Shown here: positions 33,961 through 46,700 of the stretch, piece by piece
Layout of the letters: each line of letters opens with the position of its first letter
Position numbering within the stretch: position 1 is the first letter of the stretch
Assembly (NCBI RefSeq): GCF_009905375.1
Contig: NC_133649.1
Span: forward strand, 222,886,090 to 222,950,089
DNA: 64,000 nucleotides
Origin: Apium graveolens
Lineage: Eukaryota > Streptophyta > Magnoliopsida > Apiales > Apiaceae
Reading direction: 5' to 3'
Notes under the pieces: model-generated
What the model saw: the letters and a program-made list of their open reading frames with translations, nothing else
Told to the model about the DNA's origin: nothing
The model's database searches: none
Made by a program: the position numbers and the translations under genes

Positions 33961-34280
33961 AGCTAGATTGTAGTTTGTACTACTATTTTGCTCAAGGAAG
34001 CAATTAATTATGTAATTTCACTTGTAACCAACTTTAAATTGATCTATATTTTTTTATTAAGAAACTTTTTTTAAAAGTCTAGTATTAACATTTCTTTTAT
34101 GAATTATTGTAATGCGGTTTTAAAACTGAATCTGAAATGATTGTATCTGAACCGAGGTTTTCTAAATCGAAATCGAACCGACGGTTGCAATTTCGGTTTC
34201 GGTTTTCGATTTTAAAAATCGAGGATATGCGGTTTCAGTTTTGGTTTTAACCTAAAACTGCATAGATCCGCCCTGCGCTC

Positions 34281-34981
34281 CCCCTTAGTTACCACTTATC
34301 ATATTATACACACACTTGATTTCATATATGAAACCAAGAATGTAAGCTTGTCACATCATCTTTAATTATCAACCGAGATAAAATTTAAACAATTTTTGTA
34401 TCATACATTACAAAGTAACAAAACTATATTGAATAAGGTAAATATTAAAAAAATATTATTTATGTAAATTTGAAATTAGTTATGAAATTAGCATTTGAGT
34501 GCAATTTTTATTTTAGCACCAAAAATTTTTGGTGCTATATTATAGCAATAATTATAGAATTGTTTTTATTTTTTATTGGACTTGTTCTTAGAGGTTCCAA
34601 ACTTTAACATGACCCGATACAGACTTCGAAAAAGAAAAAATAAGAGTTGGGTTTTTGACTTTCGGGTCAGGTAAAAACTTACGCGAAAAAATCATGTTAT
34701 TTTTGGATTGACCTGAAACCGAATCTTTTTATGATATATTATAATAATAGTTATAGAGAATAATGTAGGTGAGATTACCTCACCGTACATACCTGAGGCA
34801 TGCTTACAAAACTGTCCTGTTGTGTTTAAAAACTCTTTTTTATATTTTTTATATTTTTAATTATAAAGTACGTGCATCATTGTTTATACATATCTATTAC
34901 AACTAGGGTTTAGAAATATATACACACATGTATCTATGTTACTCATCACTCTATTATATTATTAGATTTCTTTGTCTTTCG
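34281..34981. other. AT-rich intergenic stretch
   Basis: No ORF or repeat recognised. It has several short A/T runs and one self-complementary CAAAAATTTTTG near 34520. It could contain the former promoter of the FAR1-like pseudogene. Confidence 0.3.
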
Positions 34982-37602
34982 ATGGAAAATAAATTTCAAA
35001 CAATAAGGAAAATTGATATGAACGATAATCTCGCCAGTTTTGAAAAAATTGAAGAGGAAAAAAGTTCAGATGGTCGATCTCAAGACTCCACAAATGAAAG
35101 AGACTTTGGAAGTGCAGATTCAACAAAAATTCCATATGTGGGTATGGACTTTCCTGATGAAAATATAGCATATAATTTTTTAAGAATTTTTCACTTCAAA
35201 ACGGATTTGCAACACGGAAGTACTCATCTTACCGGTCTAGGAGTGATGGTAGTTTGATAAAAAAACATTTTTCTATAATAAAGAAGGTTTCAAAAGGTCT
35301 GACAAATGTGAAGAAGGAAGATAATCAAACCTCGTCGTATTAAAAGAGAAAACTTTAAGGGACATATAATTGTTCAATGAAGTTCAAAAGAACATTGGTG
35401 TGTTACATGTTTTTCGGATATACACACACACGAGATGATTTTTTTCCCCAAAAAGAAGGCATGCTTGCGATCTAATAAAAAGGCAAGTGAGGAACCACAC
35501 AATAAAGCTATAATGGAGGATTATCATAGTTGTGGTGTTGGACCAGCGAAAATTGCACGTTTGCTTAATGTTGGAGGTCATAGTTCTTCTAAAATTACTC
35601 CCCAACAAGTGTCTGGCCATTTGAGAATTAATATAAAGAACAATATTGGCACAAAATCTATGATTGTTTTGAAAAAGATTATGAAAAGACAAGCTGAAGA
35701 TTCTCAATTTTATTATGCAATTGAAGTTGACGAAAATCAGACTTGTAGAAGCATTTTTTGAGCTGTTGGGAGAGCCAGAAATGCATATATGTTATTTAGC
35801 GATATTGTGGTGTTTGATGTTACATATAGAACCAATACTTTCTCACCACCATGCACCATTTATTGGTGTGAATCATCATAAATAATCCATGCTATTTGGT
35901 TGTGCTCTTTTAGTTGATGAAATGAAGAAACGTTTATATGGTTGTTTCAAAATTGGTCAAAGTGCATGTGGAACAAGGCCCCGGGTGCAATAATCACTGA
36001 TCAAGATCCATCAATGGGTAATGCAATTAAATTCATTTTTCCAACTATTCATTATAGATTTTATAAGTGACGTCTTGGTTTAAATGTTGACGAACATATT
36101 CATTTTTTACGATATTTATACAATCCAGAATTTGACGAAGATTATCGAAAATTGACTAAAAATAGAGACATTGAAGAATCTGAACAAAGTTGGCTAAAGT
36201 TGAAAGAAAATATGAGCACCGTTTTGAAGAGCCTTTAACTGAAAAACAACAAAAAAGGAAGTTAAATCTTGGAGATGGCTCGAAAGTATGTATAATCAAA
36301 GAAAGCATTGGGTGCGAGATTATTTAAAAAAAAATGGCAGGTAATTCTCCTTTAGTATGTATGTTTTTTTTAAAATTATAAGCATTGACTATAATTTAAC
36401 ATCATTTTTTTCTCATATATATAGGCATGAAATCTAGCCAAGGAAGTGAGAGCATAAATGCATTTTTCGATGGGTTTGTACATAATAGCACCCCTTTATC
36501 TAAATTTGTTGATCAATATGACAAAGCTATTGATGATTTCCGTGATAAAGAGGATGATCAAGATTTTATTTGTATGACTACAAAACCGGATTTTACAAAA
36601 GTAACTCCTATGGAATCTCATGCAAGCCAGGTATACACAAAAAATGTATTTGCTAAATTTAAGGAAGAATTTGATTGTGTTTTTCACTATTGACACATAA
36701 AGCTAAAAAAATATGCGGACATGTCAACTTACGAAGTCACTTATAATTATGTTGATAAGTCTTTGTTGCACATTGTGAATGTAAGATCGGAATCCAATTT
36801 TGAGTGCATGTGTGCAAGATTTGAGAATGTAGGAATTTTATGCATATATATCTTATATTTGATGAAGCAAAAATTTTACTTCATGTATATTCCTGAGGTA
36901 TATATATTATCAAGGTGGATGCTAAATGCTAGATATGCAACTACCCCAAAAGCTGGCAAAATTTTGAAAGAATCTTAGAAAGATTTGAGCAGACATGAAG
37001 TCACCGCACTGTTAGCCTGAAATTTTCGCAAACATATATGGATCGATTGTTCAATAGAGTGGTGCATCGCCAAGAATTCTTAATAGCAAGAACTACTTGT
37101 TTAGACAATCTGTCATAGGAGCTTGATAGTATTGAAACAAAGCAGTCATGTATAGTCACTGAAGTGAGCAGTCGGGTTACTCCTTTATGTGAAACATCTC
37201 ATATAACTATTCGCGATCCTAGCAAATGCAAAACCAAGGGACGGCAAAAAATTGCTACAAGAATTGTTTCCGGTAAACAAGCTTCACAAACTGATGCGAA
37301 AGCATGCATGCACGATAAATATCATCGTCCTGGACACAATTCAAGAAATTGTCAGAGGCAATAGAGAAGATTGGTATGTTAATGATTGGTACTTTATTTT
37401 TCGTAAACAAGTAACATTAATCTTTCATGTAATCTCCATAACTTCTTGTATATCATGTGAATATTTCTTCTATAATATTTTGGTTTATAATTTATTGAAT
37501 ATTATGATTTGGTGATTTTAAAATTACAGGACAAAGAGTGCCCTGAGGTTGGGAATGAAGTTGATTCAGAGGATGTGGACAAAGCTACTTCAATACTTTA
37601 TT
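34982..37602 (+). pseudogene. FAR1/FHY3-related (MULE-derived) pseudogene
   Basis: Begins MENKFQ at 34982. Pieces in order: FAR1 DNA-binding-type region YVGMDFPDENIAYNF (near 35125); linker with LLNVGGHSSSKITPQQVSGHL and QAEDSQFYYAIEVDE (35435-35755); MULE transposase region in shifted frames, RNAYMLFSDIVVFDVTYRTNTF, FIGVNHH, LFGCALLVDE, then an ITDQDPSMGNAI-type motif (35770-36030); a GT-AG intron at 36341-36424; SSQGSESINAFFDG (36430); a SWIM zinc-finger region CMCARFENVGILC...YILSRW (36721-36950); and a degenerate zinc knuckle KYHRPGHNSRNC near 37320. Multiple stops and frameshifts. FAR1-family proteins are transcription factors domesticated from Mutator-like transposases; this copy cannot make a full protein. 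Confidence 0.82.
36341..36424 (+). other. Intron in the FAR1-like pseudogene
   Basis: Starts GTAATTCTCC and ends TATATATAG, 84 bp, AT-rich. Removing it joins ATG GCA G to GC ATG AAA, giving the MAGMK reading that corresponds to the conserved AGM(K/R)S(T/S)Q motif of FAR1 proteins. Retention of the intron argues against a processed (retro)copy. Confidence 0.75.
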
Positions 37603-38651
37603 AGAGACTAAGAAATAAAGGACAACTGTAACTGATCACAGAAGTAGTTACTTGTTCCTTCCTTTGTTAATTTTCGTTTTCAGATTTTAGTCATTATGAG
37701 AAAAAAAATTCAAGAATGGTCATTTTTATTTTCTTAAAATTTGTGTCAATAGTATCCATCTGAGATGATGTCTTGGTATATTTCAGTCAATAAAGGGTAT
37801 TTTTTGTTAAATCCTGTAACGTGGTGCTTATGTTGGGTATGACTGTTTTCAGCTTCTGTATTAGTTCTATTAAAGCCTTCAATCACGGGGAAGGTTAAAA
37901 ATCTATAACACAATAAATATTAAAACGTCCAATAAACATTAGCAATACAAACTGATGGGGTCTGAAATTTTTTTTAGCAAACTTTGGAAAGAGTTGCAGT
38001 GCATGTTCTTTGCTGCTGTAAACTATGGAAAATTCTATGCAGACTTCAAAATATGAATGCTTTTGTTCCCACCATAAAGTAGCCAATATCTTTCTAGTTT
38101 CTACATTCTTTCTGCAATAAAAATAGCTTTTAGTAATGTATTTGTTTTGTGACGGCTAAAACATAGAAGTTTGAATATCATATAGATTTTTCTTTTAAAA
38201 GTTTAATGGATTGTTAAATCAGATTCATAATAACAGTAAGCAAATTACACAAGGTTTGTTTTGGGTTATGAAGAGTGAATTTCCTTGAATTCATAACATA
38301 ACGTGGGTGACCATCCTTGACCAAAAAGAGGTGGTTGTCATAAATAAATTGATGTTAATTTGCTATATTACAAATCATATTGCATCTTATAATTTTAAGA
38401 CTAGAGAGTAACGCCTGCTTGTTATGTTACTATAAATTTTCTATAAATTTTGATAGGAAATAAATGACATGCTTGAAGATTGTCAGGCTATGGTGAGCTC
38501 ACCCTAATCAGAAGCTCCGGCCTTTGGTAAACCAGGTAATTCAAATAGTGAATTGCGAAGCTCCACTTCCTTCGCTTCCAGCTAAAATGCTAGGTTAAAA
38601 CAGAATAAAATGAAAGATATGACCTTCAGCCCATCAGTGGTAGATGGAAAA
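37603..38651. other. Unassigned AT-rich DNA
   Basis: No ORF above about 65 codons, no repeat and no domain recognised. It may include the 3' flank of the FAR1-like pseudogene. Confidence 0.3.
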
Positions 38652-39165
38652 TGTTACCAAATAAAGATATAATTATTTAAGGGGGTTGGATACAATTATA
38701 TCAATAAATCGAAATCAGGATGTAAGATCAATAACAGTTTATTAATTCTGATATAAACTGTTACAAAACAGTCTCAAGAAATTCTAATATTCTTGAGAGC
38801 TGCTAGGTTACAATTATTCTCGTGTAAAAGCTTATCAACAATGATAACCTATTATGTGTTTATATAATACACATCTGCTCTATCAATTACAAGATATGTC
38901 AAATATATATTTATCATATTTCTATACATATCTCAATTAACAACCACGTTCCTACAAATCAGGAACCGACAACTAAACTACCCCTCAATTACTGGGACTG
39001 TATAAATCAGTAGGTCCTGATATATTCTGTAATTCTGACACTCAGTTATATCTTGATGACTGTCTTTATCCTGACGCCATATCTTGATGCCATACAGATC
39101 CTGACTGATGGCAAATCCTGATTCCCAGCAAATCATATTCTGACTTCGAGTAATTTCACCTAAAA
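38652..39165 (-). repeat. 3' LTR of element E
   Basis: About 514 bp. Plus-strand start TGTTACC and AAGGGGGTTGGATACA correspond to TGTTAGC and AAGGGGGTTGAATACA of D. The inner end TAAAA, followed by ATCTCCCC, marks the polypurine tract. It contains several TCCTGAT/TCTTGAT copies of the family motif and a TTTATATAAT box near 38860. Confidence 0.65.
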
Positions 39166-39649
39166 ATCTCCCCAATTTATGCTTTGTAGAAGTTGCATAA
39201 ATTATATGCTCTACTTGATTTTAAAAATAGGAAGACACAATGTTGAGTAGAAAAATGTAGAGCATACTCAGTAATTGATGTTGATATCAATTTCCTAGTT
39301 CCTCATAAACCCTTGAGTATCTCTTGTCAAAAGCCTTAACTCTCTCATCTATCTTCTTTTTACGAAATTGCTTTAACTTGAGCTTTAAACTTCTTTCATA
39401 ATCAGTTTCTTCATACAATTGATATATGGCATATCTCAAGTTCCTAATTGAACTACCCTCTATCATCAAATCATCAAGTAATACATAACTGGCTCTCAGA
39501 CCATCAGGATTTAATGTCAGCTATCTTGAAGTAAGAATTTTTCAATCACAGCTACACATATTCTCATTCCCACTTCCTGATTTCTGAAGTTCATGTACAT
39601 AGGGATGTAATATTCAAAGTACTTAAAGCCTTTATCTTGAATTCTCCTT
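39166..39649 (-). pseudogene. ORF3 C-terminal remnant of element E
   Basis: After the polypurine tract (AAATTGGGGAGAT on the minus strand) and a short UTR, the ORF at 39287-39469 reads SSIRNLRYAIYQLYEETDYERSLK. It resembles the last ~50 residues of D's ORF3 (KINDLRAAIFQTSEDTAELK). Only this tail survives before F's LTR. Confidence 0.55.
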
Positions 39650-40882
39650 TGTTAGATATTGAGTGCAGTTAAATATAACATAAAAGGGGGGGGTGAATGT
39701 GTTTCTTTGAATTTTAGTTAACTTTGAAGTGTTTGGCTTAGATTAACAAAGTAGATATGAATTTTGTAGAGATAAATTGCTTGATAATAACACACAAAAT
39801 AAGATATCAAAAACTCACTTGATTGTATTAATCAAATTTGTTTTCCTACAAATCTGTGTTCTTAAATTTAAGAACTCAGCTACAAAACTTGAGATATAAT
39901 ACAATATTTTTCTAGATCTATTTTCTTATTTCTAAACTAAAGACCAGTGCATGCTTTATAGACCAACAACATGGGATTACAAAACTTGCACTAAAATGTA
40001 CTAACACAGTTTCTAAAGCTATCTTATCTATTTCCTTTTTTCGGTATTAGCAAATCTGTGTAGAGTCTTGTAGGCCTGTAAAAATCCTTTGTTCAGTGAA
40101 TCTTGGCCCTTGATCTTGTATTCTTCAAGCTGCTTTTGTAGTCTTTCCAATTCAGTGAATGAATATTTTTTGATTGATAATCTTGAATCTTGAACTTGTC
40201 TGTATTATGAAATATGTGATAGGTTGTTGAGGTCTCCTTTTGTTCTATAGAAAAGTGACATATCGCTAAGTAAAATGACTTATCGATATTTTGAGTTCTC
40301 GACATAAATAAATGACTTGTCGAGGTCTCTAGTTTTCGAAATGTAGAATATCTTGTCGACATCTCTAGTTTCTGATATAGGCTTTTGACTTGTCAACGTC
40401 TTGATTCTCTACATGAGGATTTTTGACTTGTCGATATCTCTAGATCTCTACATGAAGAAATGGCTTTTTAATATCTCCAGTTCTCTGCATATACATTTTG
40501 ACTTGTTGATATCTGAGATCTCTACATGCAGGTTGACTTGTCGATATCTCATGGGACTTCTCTACAAGTCATTTTGGAATTCTCGATATCCCTTGATCTA
40601 TGACTTGTCGATATCTGACTTAGAACATTTTTCCTAGAACAATATTATTCAAATTCAAGCTGCTATATTTCTCTCTGAGGAATGGTCAGGAATTGATCTT
40701 CTTTTAAAATTTATGCCTTAGCTTGAAGGATGTTCACAGAAAAATCCTTCAGTCTATTCTACTTAACATTTTTAAAGACTCAAGGAATATAATTACAGAA
40801 TACAAATATAGATTATCATACTACTTATCCTTAGGGTTGTCAATATGACTTACTCTTGTTATATAAAGACATGTCTTGCACA
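39650..40882 (-). repeat. 3' LTR of element F
   Basis: About 1233 bp, plus-strand start TGTTAGATATTG, end CTTGCACA. A run of G (AAAAGGGGGGGGTGAATGTG) matches GGGGGGTAAATGTG of B's LTR. The family motif array (CTTGTCGATATCTC) is at 40270-40620. Confidence 0.75.
40270..40620 (-). repeat. CTTGTCGATATCTC motif array in F LTR
   Basis: Around eight copies of GACTTGTCGATATCTC, often followed by TAGTTCTC or TAGATCTCTAC. Same unit as in B's LTR but fewer copies. Confidence 0.75.
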
Positions 40883-40883
40883 A

Positions 40884-40895
40884 TAATTTCCCCCA
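40884..40895 (-). promoter_or_regulatory. Polypurine tract of element F
   Basis: TTGGGGGAAATT on the minus strand, next to the LTR, equivalent to the tracts of A and D. Confidence 0.6.
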
Positions 40896-41037
40896 ATTTG
40901 TGAAAATATCACTTGCCACAAATTCATGCCTGCTAACAAGACTAACCCCAAGATAAAATCAAATACAATGAGACCGACAAATTTATAAAGTACATTTTTA
41001 TACAAATTGCAGTTACATCATTACAAAGTTACAAAGC

Positions 41038-44000
41038 TTAACTAAATTTCTCATAACCAGGTTCTTTTCGAATGAGGTCCTTGAGTTGGACTAATACTTC
41101 AAGTTCTTTAATAATCTCAGTCCCTCTTAGAGCTTCCACCGGTTTGAGCCATTCAACTAATGGGTAACTGTTTAGCAAGTAAATCCTGTACCTTGCAAAC
41201 TTGTTGGTCTTTATGTTCAGAAAATGTCCATCCTTAAATACTCTGCTCAACCCCTTAACCTCCAGTTCATTTGATATTTGTTCAAACAACTCAATCTCCT
41301 TAGAATATTTCCTTTCTCTTTCCTCCCTCACAACCTTTTACCTTGCATGCCTAATATTCCTTTCTTTTAACCTCTAAGCCAATACAGCCTTCCTCATCCT
41401 TGTACATGAATCCCTTGCATTCATCAAACTAATCACTCTCTCCAATTTTGCAGTTAAAAATGTCTCAATTACTTTTCTATTCAGCAAAATGAAGGTGCCA
41501 TCTTTTTAGTAAATCCTAACTTCTCCTAGAGTAACAAACCAAATTTTGACTATCTCCTCAACTAACTGTTTGTGATAATCATCATCTGATATGTTATCAG
41601 AAATTGGTAGAAAGTCATTTTGATTGAAGCAATCCCAAAGAGCACCAGCATCAGCTTTAATTTCTCTTGTCTTTCTTCCTGCTATCTTGAAGTGAGTTCT
41701 AGTTGGAGGTTTGAATGAAGGTGGTTTAGATATTTTCTGGAGTGAGGTTTGGGTAGCTACGATAGGGATTTTAAATATGGAATGTGCAGTTGACTTGTAT
41801 AGATACTTGGGATTTGAGGTTTTGATTGATTGTGTGTTTGTTTGGCTAGGTTTATGGGTTTGAGTTGGTAGAATTTGTGAGATTTGAGTTTCTTGAACTT
41901 TCTATTTCTTTTCTGCTCCTTCTCCATCATTCTTCTTTTCTTCTCATCCTCATTTCCTTTCTTATCCTCATTCACATTCTTTTTGTCATCCACTCTGCTA
42001 CCACTAGTTTTGCTAGAGTGACTTGAATTTGAGCCAGAAGATTTACGCTCATCTTTCTTCTGCTCATCATCATCCAAATCATCTTTTGTGTTGATTTGTT
42101 TTATAGGTAGCATAATGTCTGCATTTTTCAAGTATTTGCCATAATTTTGATCATTTCCACATCCTCAAAAGTCTTGATCTCCTTTGACTTTAATGTTGTC
42201 TCCAAGATCATTATTAGCTTCTTGTATTCCATAACATATTTTTTGGATTTGAAAGTGTTTACATTTCTTGGTGTTTAGACAGATGTAGGCCACTCCTTTG
42301 ATTGGCTAAAGGTAGGCTTCATGAAATGCACCTATTTGACCCTTTTTGAGCTCATTAAGCAGGAGAGTGTCCTCTAGAATCACCACCTTTACTCTGTTGA
42401 TGAAGATATCCAACTCAGATGCTCTTTTTGATTATAAGAAAAAAAGAGACACCTGCATGCATATGTCCACACATGAGTCATTTATGTTGATCACTATTCT
42501 CTTTTCCCTGAAATTTTATCCAGACACCATAACCACCATCATGAAATTGATGTTTTTATTCACAGCCTTCTTGTAAGATAAATGATTGAAATTTAGAGAG
42601 ACTCTCAGAGTTTCCAAAAATTGATCAAGTTCCCTGTCAAGGAAAGGTCCCTCAGCTGCCATCTTGAGTCTATTTAATACCATATTTTCTTCATTTTTTC
42701 TAGAGACTTTGTTGTATTTTAGCTTGGGCTCCATCTCCCTCTTAGGCTTAGTGACATGAATTGTGATATGTTGAGGAATTTGGGTCCTTACTCGTTGAGT
42801 TATTTCTTGAAGGGGTATGTTTAAGCACCCATAATAGCTCCCAGTGACACTGATGTCTACATTTGAAAGTATTTATAGAAGTCTATTAGAGACTTTATAT
42901 CTTGTTGTTGACTTATGACAAGGGATGTGAGCTGTGAGACGTGAGTTAATAGAGAAGTGTTGGAGGCTTGAAGATCTGTGACTTGAGCTTGTAGATTCTG
43001 GATTTGAAGGTTTGTTGATGTAGAGGGTATGTATTGTGAACTAGATGCATATATGGTACCAAGTGAATTCTAAACAACATTCTTGATCTCCTCCATTACC
43101 AAAGCTGGTGGTTCATATTTAGCCTTGTACAACTGATCCAGCTTGACCTTGGAGTCATTAATCTGTGTAATTTGTTTCTGGATCACCTCATGCAAGGCTA
43201 TGAAAGATTCCCTCAACTTTGTAAGATTTTCTTCAACTGGTGCAAGAGAGAGAGAGAGCTTGAAGTTTGTCTAAGAATTTGTTGAATTTTGTTTTCATCT
43301 CTGAGAATGTGGGCATGAGTTCATCAATCTTTTGATTTACCCATTTCTTCATTTCAATTTGATGTTCATCTAAGGTTTTCTCCACTTCTCTTCCAATATG
43401 ATGAAAGTGTTTTAATTGAGCTTTATATACTTCAGTGATGGTATGATAAACTTCTTGAGAAGTGAGGACCTTGGCATTACCCCCTAAAATTATGACATAT
43501 TCTTCTCTCAATTCGGCCAAGGCCTCCTCCATACTCACACTAAAATTCTTGGACAACCATGCATCCATATTGCTATCCTGCTCGGCTTCATCTGCAATTT
43601 TGGCTTGCTGTTCCTCTACATCCTTCTTATAGGATAGCAAGATTATCTGATAGTCTTGATTAGACATATCAGTTGTGAGAAGTTGTTGGGTGATGTTGGC
43701 TAGGCCTGCAAGTTGATCAACTAGTAAATCATTTATGGTTGATGGTTGAGCTTGAGCATCTTGCAGCCATTGTGGGATGAGGTGTAAAGGTTGGTTTGGA
43801 TTTGATGGTTGGTTTTCTGTGTTTGAGATTGATGGAACTATTCCTATGACATGTGTCACAGTTTGACTCACAGTATGATATGTGGTTGTGATAGTGTGTT
43901 TTTCACTAGTAGAGTGAACCTCCATTTGAATTGGAGGGGATTTGACCAGGTTACTATCATGTACCATGGACTCAAACCCTTGTTCCTCTTACAAGGAACT

Positions 44001-45816
44001 GGCACTTGAATATGATTGATAACTTGCCTCTCCAATAACTGGATTATTGGAAATTATACTCCCAACTTCAATTGACAAAGCAATATCAGTCACGGTTGTG
44101 AGGGGAGTTGTTCCTGCTTGAGAAACCTCCAATTGAATTAAAGAGGATTTGATTAGCTCCCCTTAAGAGTACTACCCTCAAACCTTGCAGTCTGTGAAGA
44201 TTATTGCGCACATGAAGGTGTAATTGAAACATGCACAAGGTCTTTAGTAAAAACTAATGAAACCCCTGTGTTTTTATGGTATCATCAAGGTCTACATCAA
44301 CATGTAGCCTCTCACCATCTAAAGATTATATCTGAGTGGTGAGCACAGTTTCTTGAACTGTGTCACTTGATATTGGAAAAGTGTGAGAAGTAGATTCAAG
44401 CCTCTCATTATAGGATGAAGAAATTTGAGAAATGAGATGAGTGTGTTCATGAATGATTTTTGGCAACTCCCCCTGAATAGATGAGGGAGTTTCAAGTGAT
44501 GTGGTCTCACTATGTGTGACAAACAAATGACTTCTTTCAACCTCTTGAGAGTGCTCAAGAGGGGGTGCAGACTCTTGACATGATGTATTGCGAAGAATGC
44601 TTGTTTCAATAGTGACACCTTGTTGAGAAGGTACAACTAGGGTCTGTTGTTGCCCCTTTGTTACAACTGCATCCTTTTGAGAAAATGCAGAGGTGGTCAT
44701 TTGAGTGGTCAACTCAACCTTCCTTAGTTTCTTTGGCTTTTTAACCAGGGATGACTCAGTATGTATTTGGTCCTCACCACTCTCAGTAATAAATACCATA
44801 GGTGTTTGCTTTTTCTTCTTTTTACTAACTCCATCCTTTTGAGAGGTTGAAGTAGTTGGCTTCCTAGCATCTAGTAATTGTGAAGGGAAGGTCTCAGCTA
44901 TGGAAGGCCGCTGTGTGCTATCCTGTTTGTGTACTTCTACAGGTGCAGGAGCCATAATTGTACTAAAAATTGCACTTGATCTCATATCAGGCATATGGTA
45001 AGGGTAAGTTCTAAATCTCTCCAACATGAAGTCAGTGACATTTAGAGCTACCTTTACCTGATTCTTTCTAGTTAGTGAGCCAAATAAGATTTTGGACACA
45101 TGTTTATAATTGCATGTTTGATTTCTATCTATTCCTTCAAGCATATGAATGTCTGCTACTTTATAATTTAAAGTGGACATTATAAACCTAATGAAGAAAA
45201 TTTATTTACCTCTACTTACCAAAGTCATGGTCAGCCTTATGCTGAGTTCTTCCAGGGTCAACATGCCAACATTGAGATGCCTGTTGTATGCTATGGAATG
45301 CACCGGCTTCTGCACCACACTGGAGATGTTATCATAGCCAGTCTTTCTGTAAGTGAATGCTCTAATGATGGAGTCAACAATGAAGGACTATTCTCTCCTT
45401 AGATTTTTCTTGTTCATCCTGACCATATCAATCTTGTCACTGTATTTTGTGAAATCCATAAACTCAGCCAACTCCTGCGTTGTTGGAGCCTCCACAACGC
45501 TATCTGTGAGAATGCCCAAGGCCTGGTTGACATCATCAACATTGAACTCTACAGGAACACCTTGAATTGTGCAGTTAACCACCAAGAAGACTTCTTGATT
45601 CTCATGAACAATTATGTTTACAACAGCTGAATTCCAAAACTCGTTGAGCACATCCAAATATAGCACATAATTTGCAGTTAAAGCTCCTGCAAAATAGGAA
45701 TCAGAAAGAAATATAAGAAAACACTTGAAGTTATCGGGTGTTTGGTTTGCATCTACAAAAGCCAAATAGTTAGTTCCATCCTTTGGGTTAATAACTCTAA
45801 CATTGTTGGCAGCCAT
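41038..45816 (-). pseudogene. ORF3 of element F, near full length but broken
   Basis: Starts ATG (MAANNVRV) at 45816. Open pieces: 45816-45388 (N-terminal domain, AFVDANQTPDNFK, YFAGALT, VLYLDVLNEFW), 45180-44326 (FMLERFRTYPYHMPDMRS, then Ser/Thr-rich with a KKKKKQ cluster), 43967-43233 (helical, coiled-coil), 42734-42516, 42131-41757 (Lys/Glu/Ser-rich) and 41331-41038 (C-terminal domain, FARYRIYLLNSYPLVEW). The span of 4.8 kb implies roughly 1,590 codons originally. Between pieces are stops and frameshifts. It shows what B's missing half looked like. No signal peptide or membrane segment seen. Function unknown. Confidence 0.7.
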
Positions 45817-46700
45817 TGAAAGTGTTGAGTTTGAGTGAGTAAGTGATTAGAGAAAGAAAGAGCTTGAAACGAGTGAGAGAGGTGAAGATTTTTAAAAATT
45901 AAGTCAATTGAGATCTCGAAAGCGTAAAGAGGGGTTATGTCGAGATGTCTGGGTATTTATAGGCTAGATTTGTGACCTGTCGAGAAGTAAGGAATAAACG
46001 GTTGATATTTGTTTATTGAGAAGTCACGTGAATTAGAAAACTCATGTCGAGATGTCACTATCCTGACTCTTATCAAGAAATAGATAGTGACTTATTGAGA
46101 TATAGAATGAATACCCAGTTTGTCCTGATTGTACTGAATTATTCCAATTTTTATTGAATAAATCAACATAAAATTAGAATTGATTTTACATCAAAATATT
46201 TTACTGAAATAATTTATTGAATTAAATAATTCAAGTTCTGAGTTATTGATAAGTCTAAAATTTATACTTGTAAAGAACTCCATATTGAATTATATCGAGA
46301 TCTCTACAATACTTATCGAGAAGTCATATAGAGGCTTATCGAGAAGTCCATCGAGAAGTTATAGAAAAGACTTATCGAGAACTCTTGTCGAGAAGTCTCA
46401 AAATGACTTATCGAGAAGTCGTTTATCGAGAACTCAGCTCTCTACATACTTTTGTTCTTTCTCAAATCTGTCTTATATTAATTTCACATACGGAAAATTT
46501 GAATTAACATTCAGACAGTTTTCCTTAGAATTAGAAAAATTCCAAGTTAAAATTTGAGTTTTGAAAAAATAAATATACAGAGAATCCTAAAATATTTATA
46601 AATCATATTTCAGTTAATTTCTAATTAAATCAAATTAATTTTGATTTATCATAAATTAATCTGCTGCAACACATTAGCTGAGTTCTTACCTTTAGGATGA
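45817..46700 (-). other. Pol-ORF3 spacer of F with TATCGAGAAGTC motif array
   Basis: Non-coding. At 45975-46440 there are about ten copies of ACTTATCGAGAAGTC-type motif, including closely spaced forward and reverse copies near 46310-46435. Its position and content match the B spacer at 12547-13025, but copies are rearranged. Confidence 0.7.

Larger units (their letters stand above)
33176..34277. mobile_element. Non-autonomous element with AACCGAAACCG-rich subterminal inverted repeats
   Basis: AAAACCAAAACTGAAACCG at 33221-33239 is exactly inverted at 34230-34248. Both flanks (33176-33290 and 34148-34277) are full of AACCGA / TCGGTT repeats. The right end complements to CAGGGCGGATC, a hAT-like terminus; the left terminus may be CTAGGGTTGAG near 33108. 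No transposase ORF. Boundaries and class are uncertain. Confidence 0.5.
38652..39649 (-). mobile_element. Element E: 3' end of a C/D-family SIRE element
   Basis: Comprises a 3' LTR and a remnant of the ORF3 C-terminus. It is cut at 39650 by the LTR of element F, so E is the older host of F or a truncated neighbour. Relation to D: similar LTR ends (AAGGGGGTTGGATACA versus AAGGGGGTTGAATACA), the same GAGAGCTGCTAGG-TTACAAT block, and a matching ORF3 tail. Confidence 0.65.

Noticed and set aside
35435..36696. An active Mutator-like transposase
   Set aside because: The transposase core is broken by stops and frameshifts. FAR1-specific N-terminal, SWIM and zinc-knuckle pieces plus an intron favour a decayed FAR1-type gene, and no terminal inverted repeats were recognised.
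43240..43258. GA-repeat near the end of an F ORF3 piece as a promoter element
   Set aside because: A short AG microsatellite in low-complexity coding sequence.
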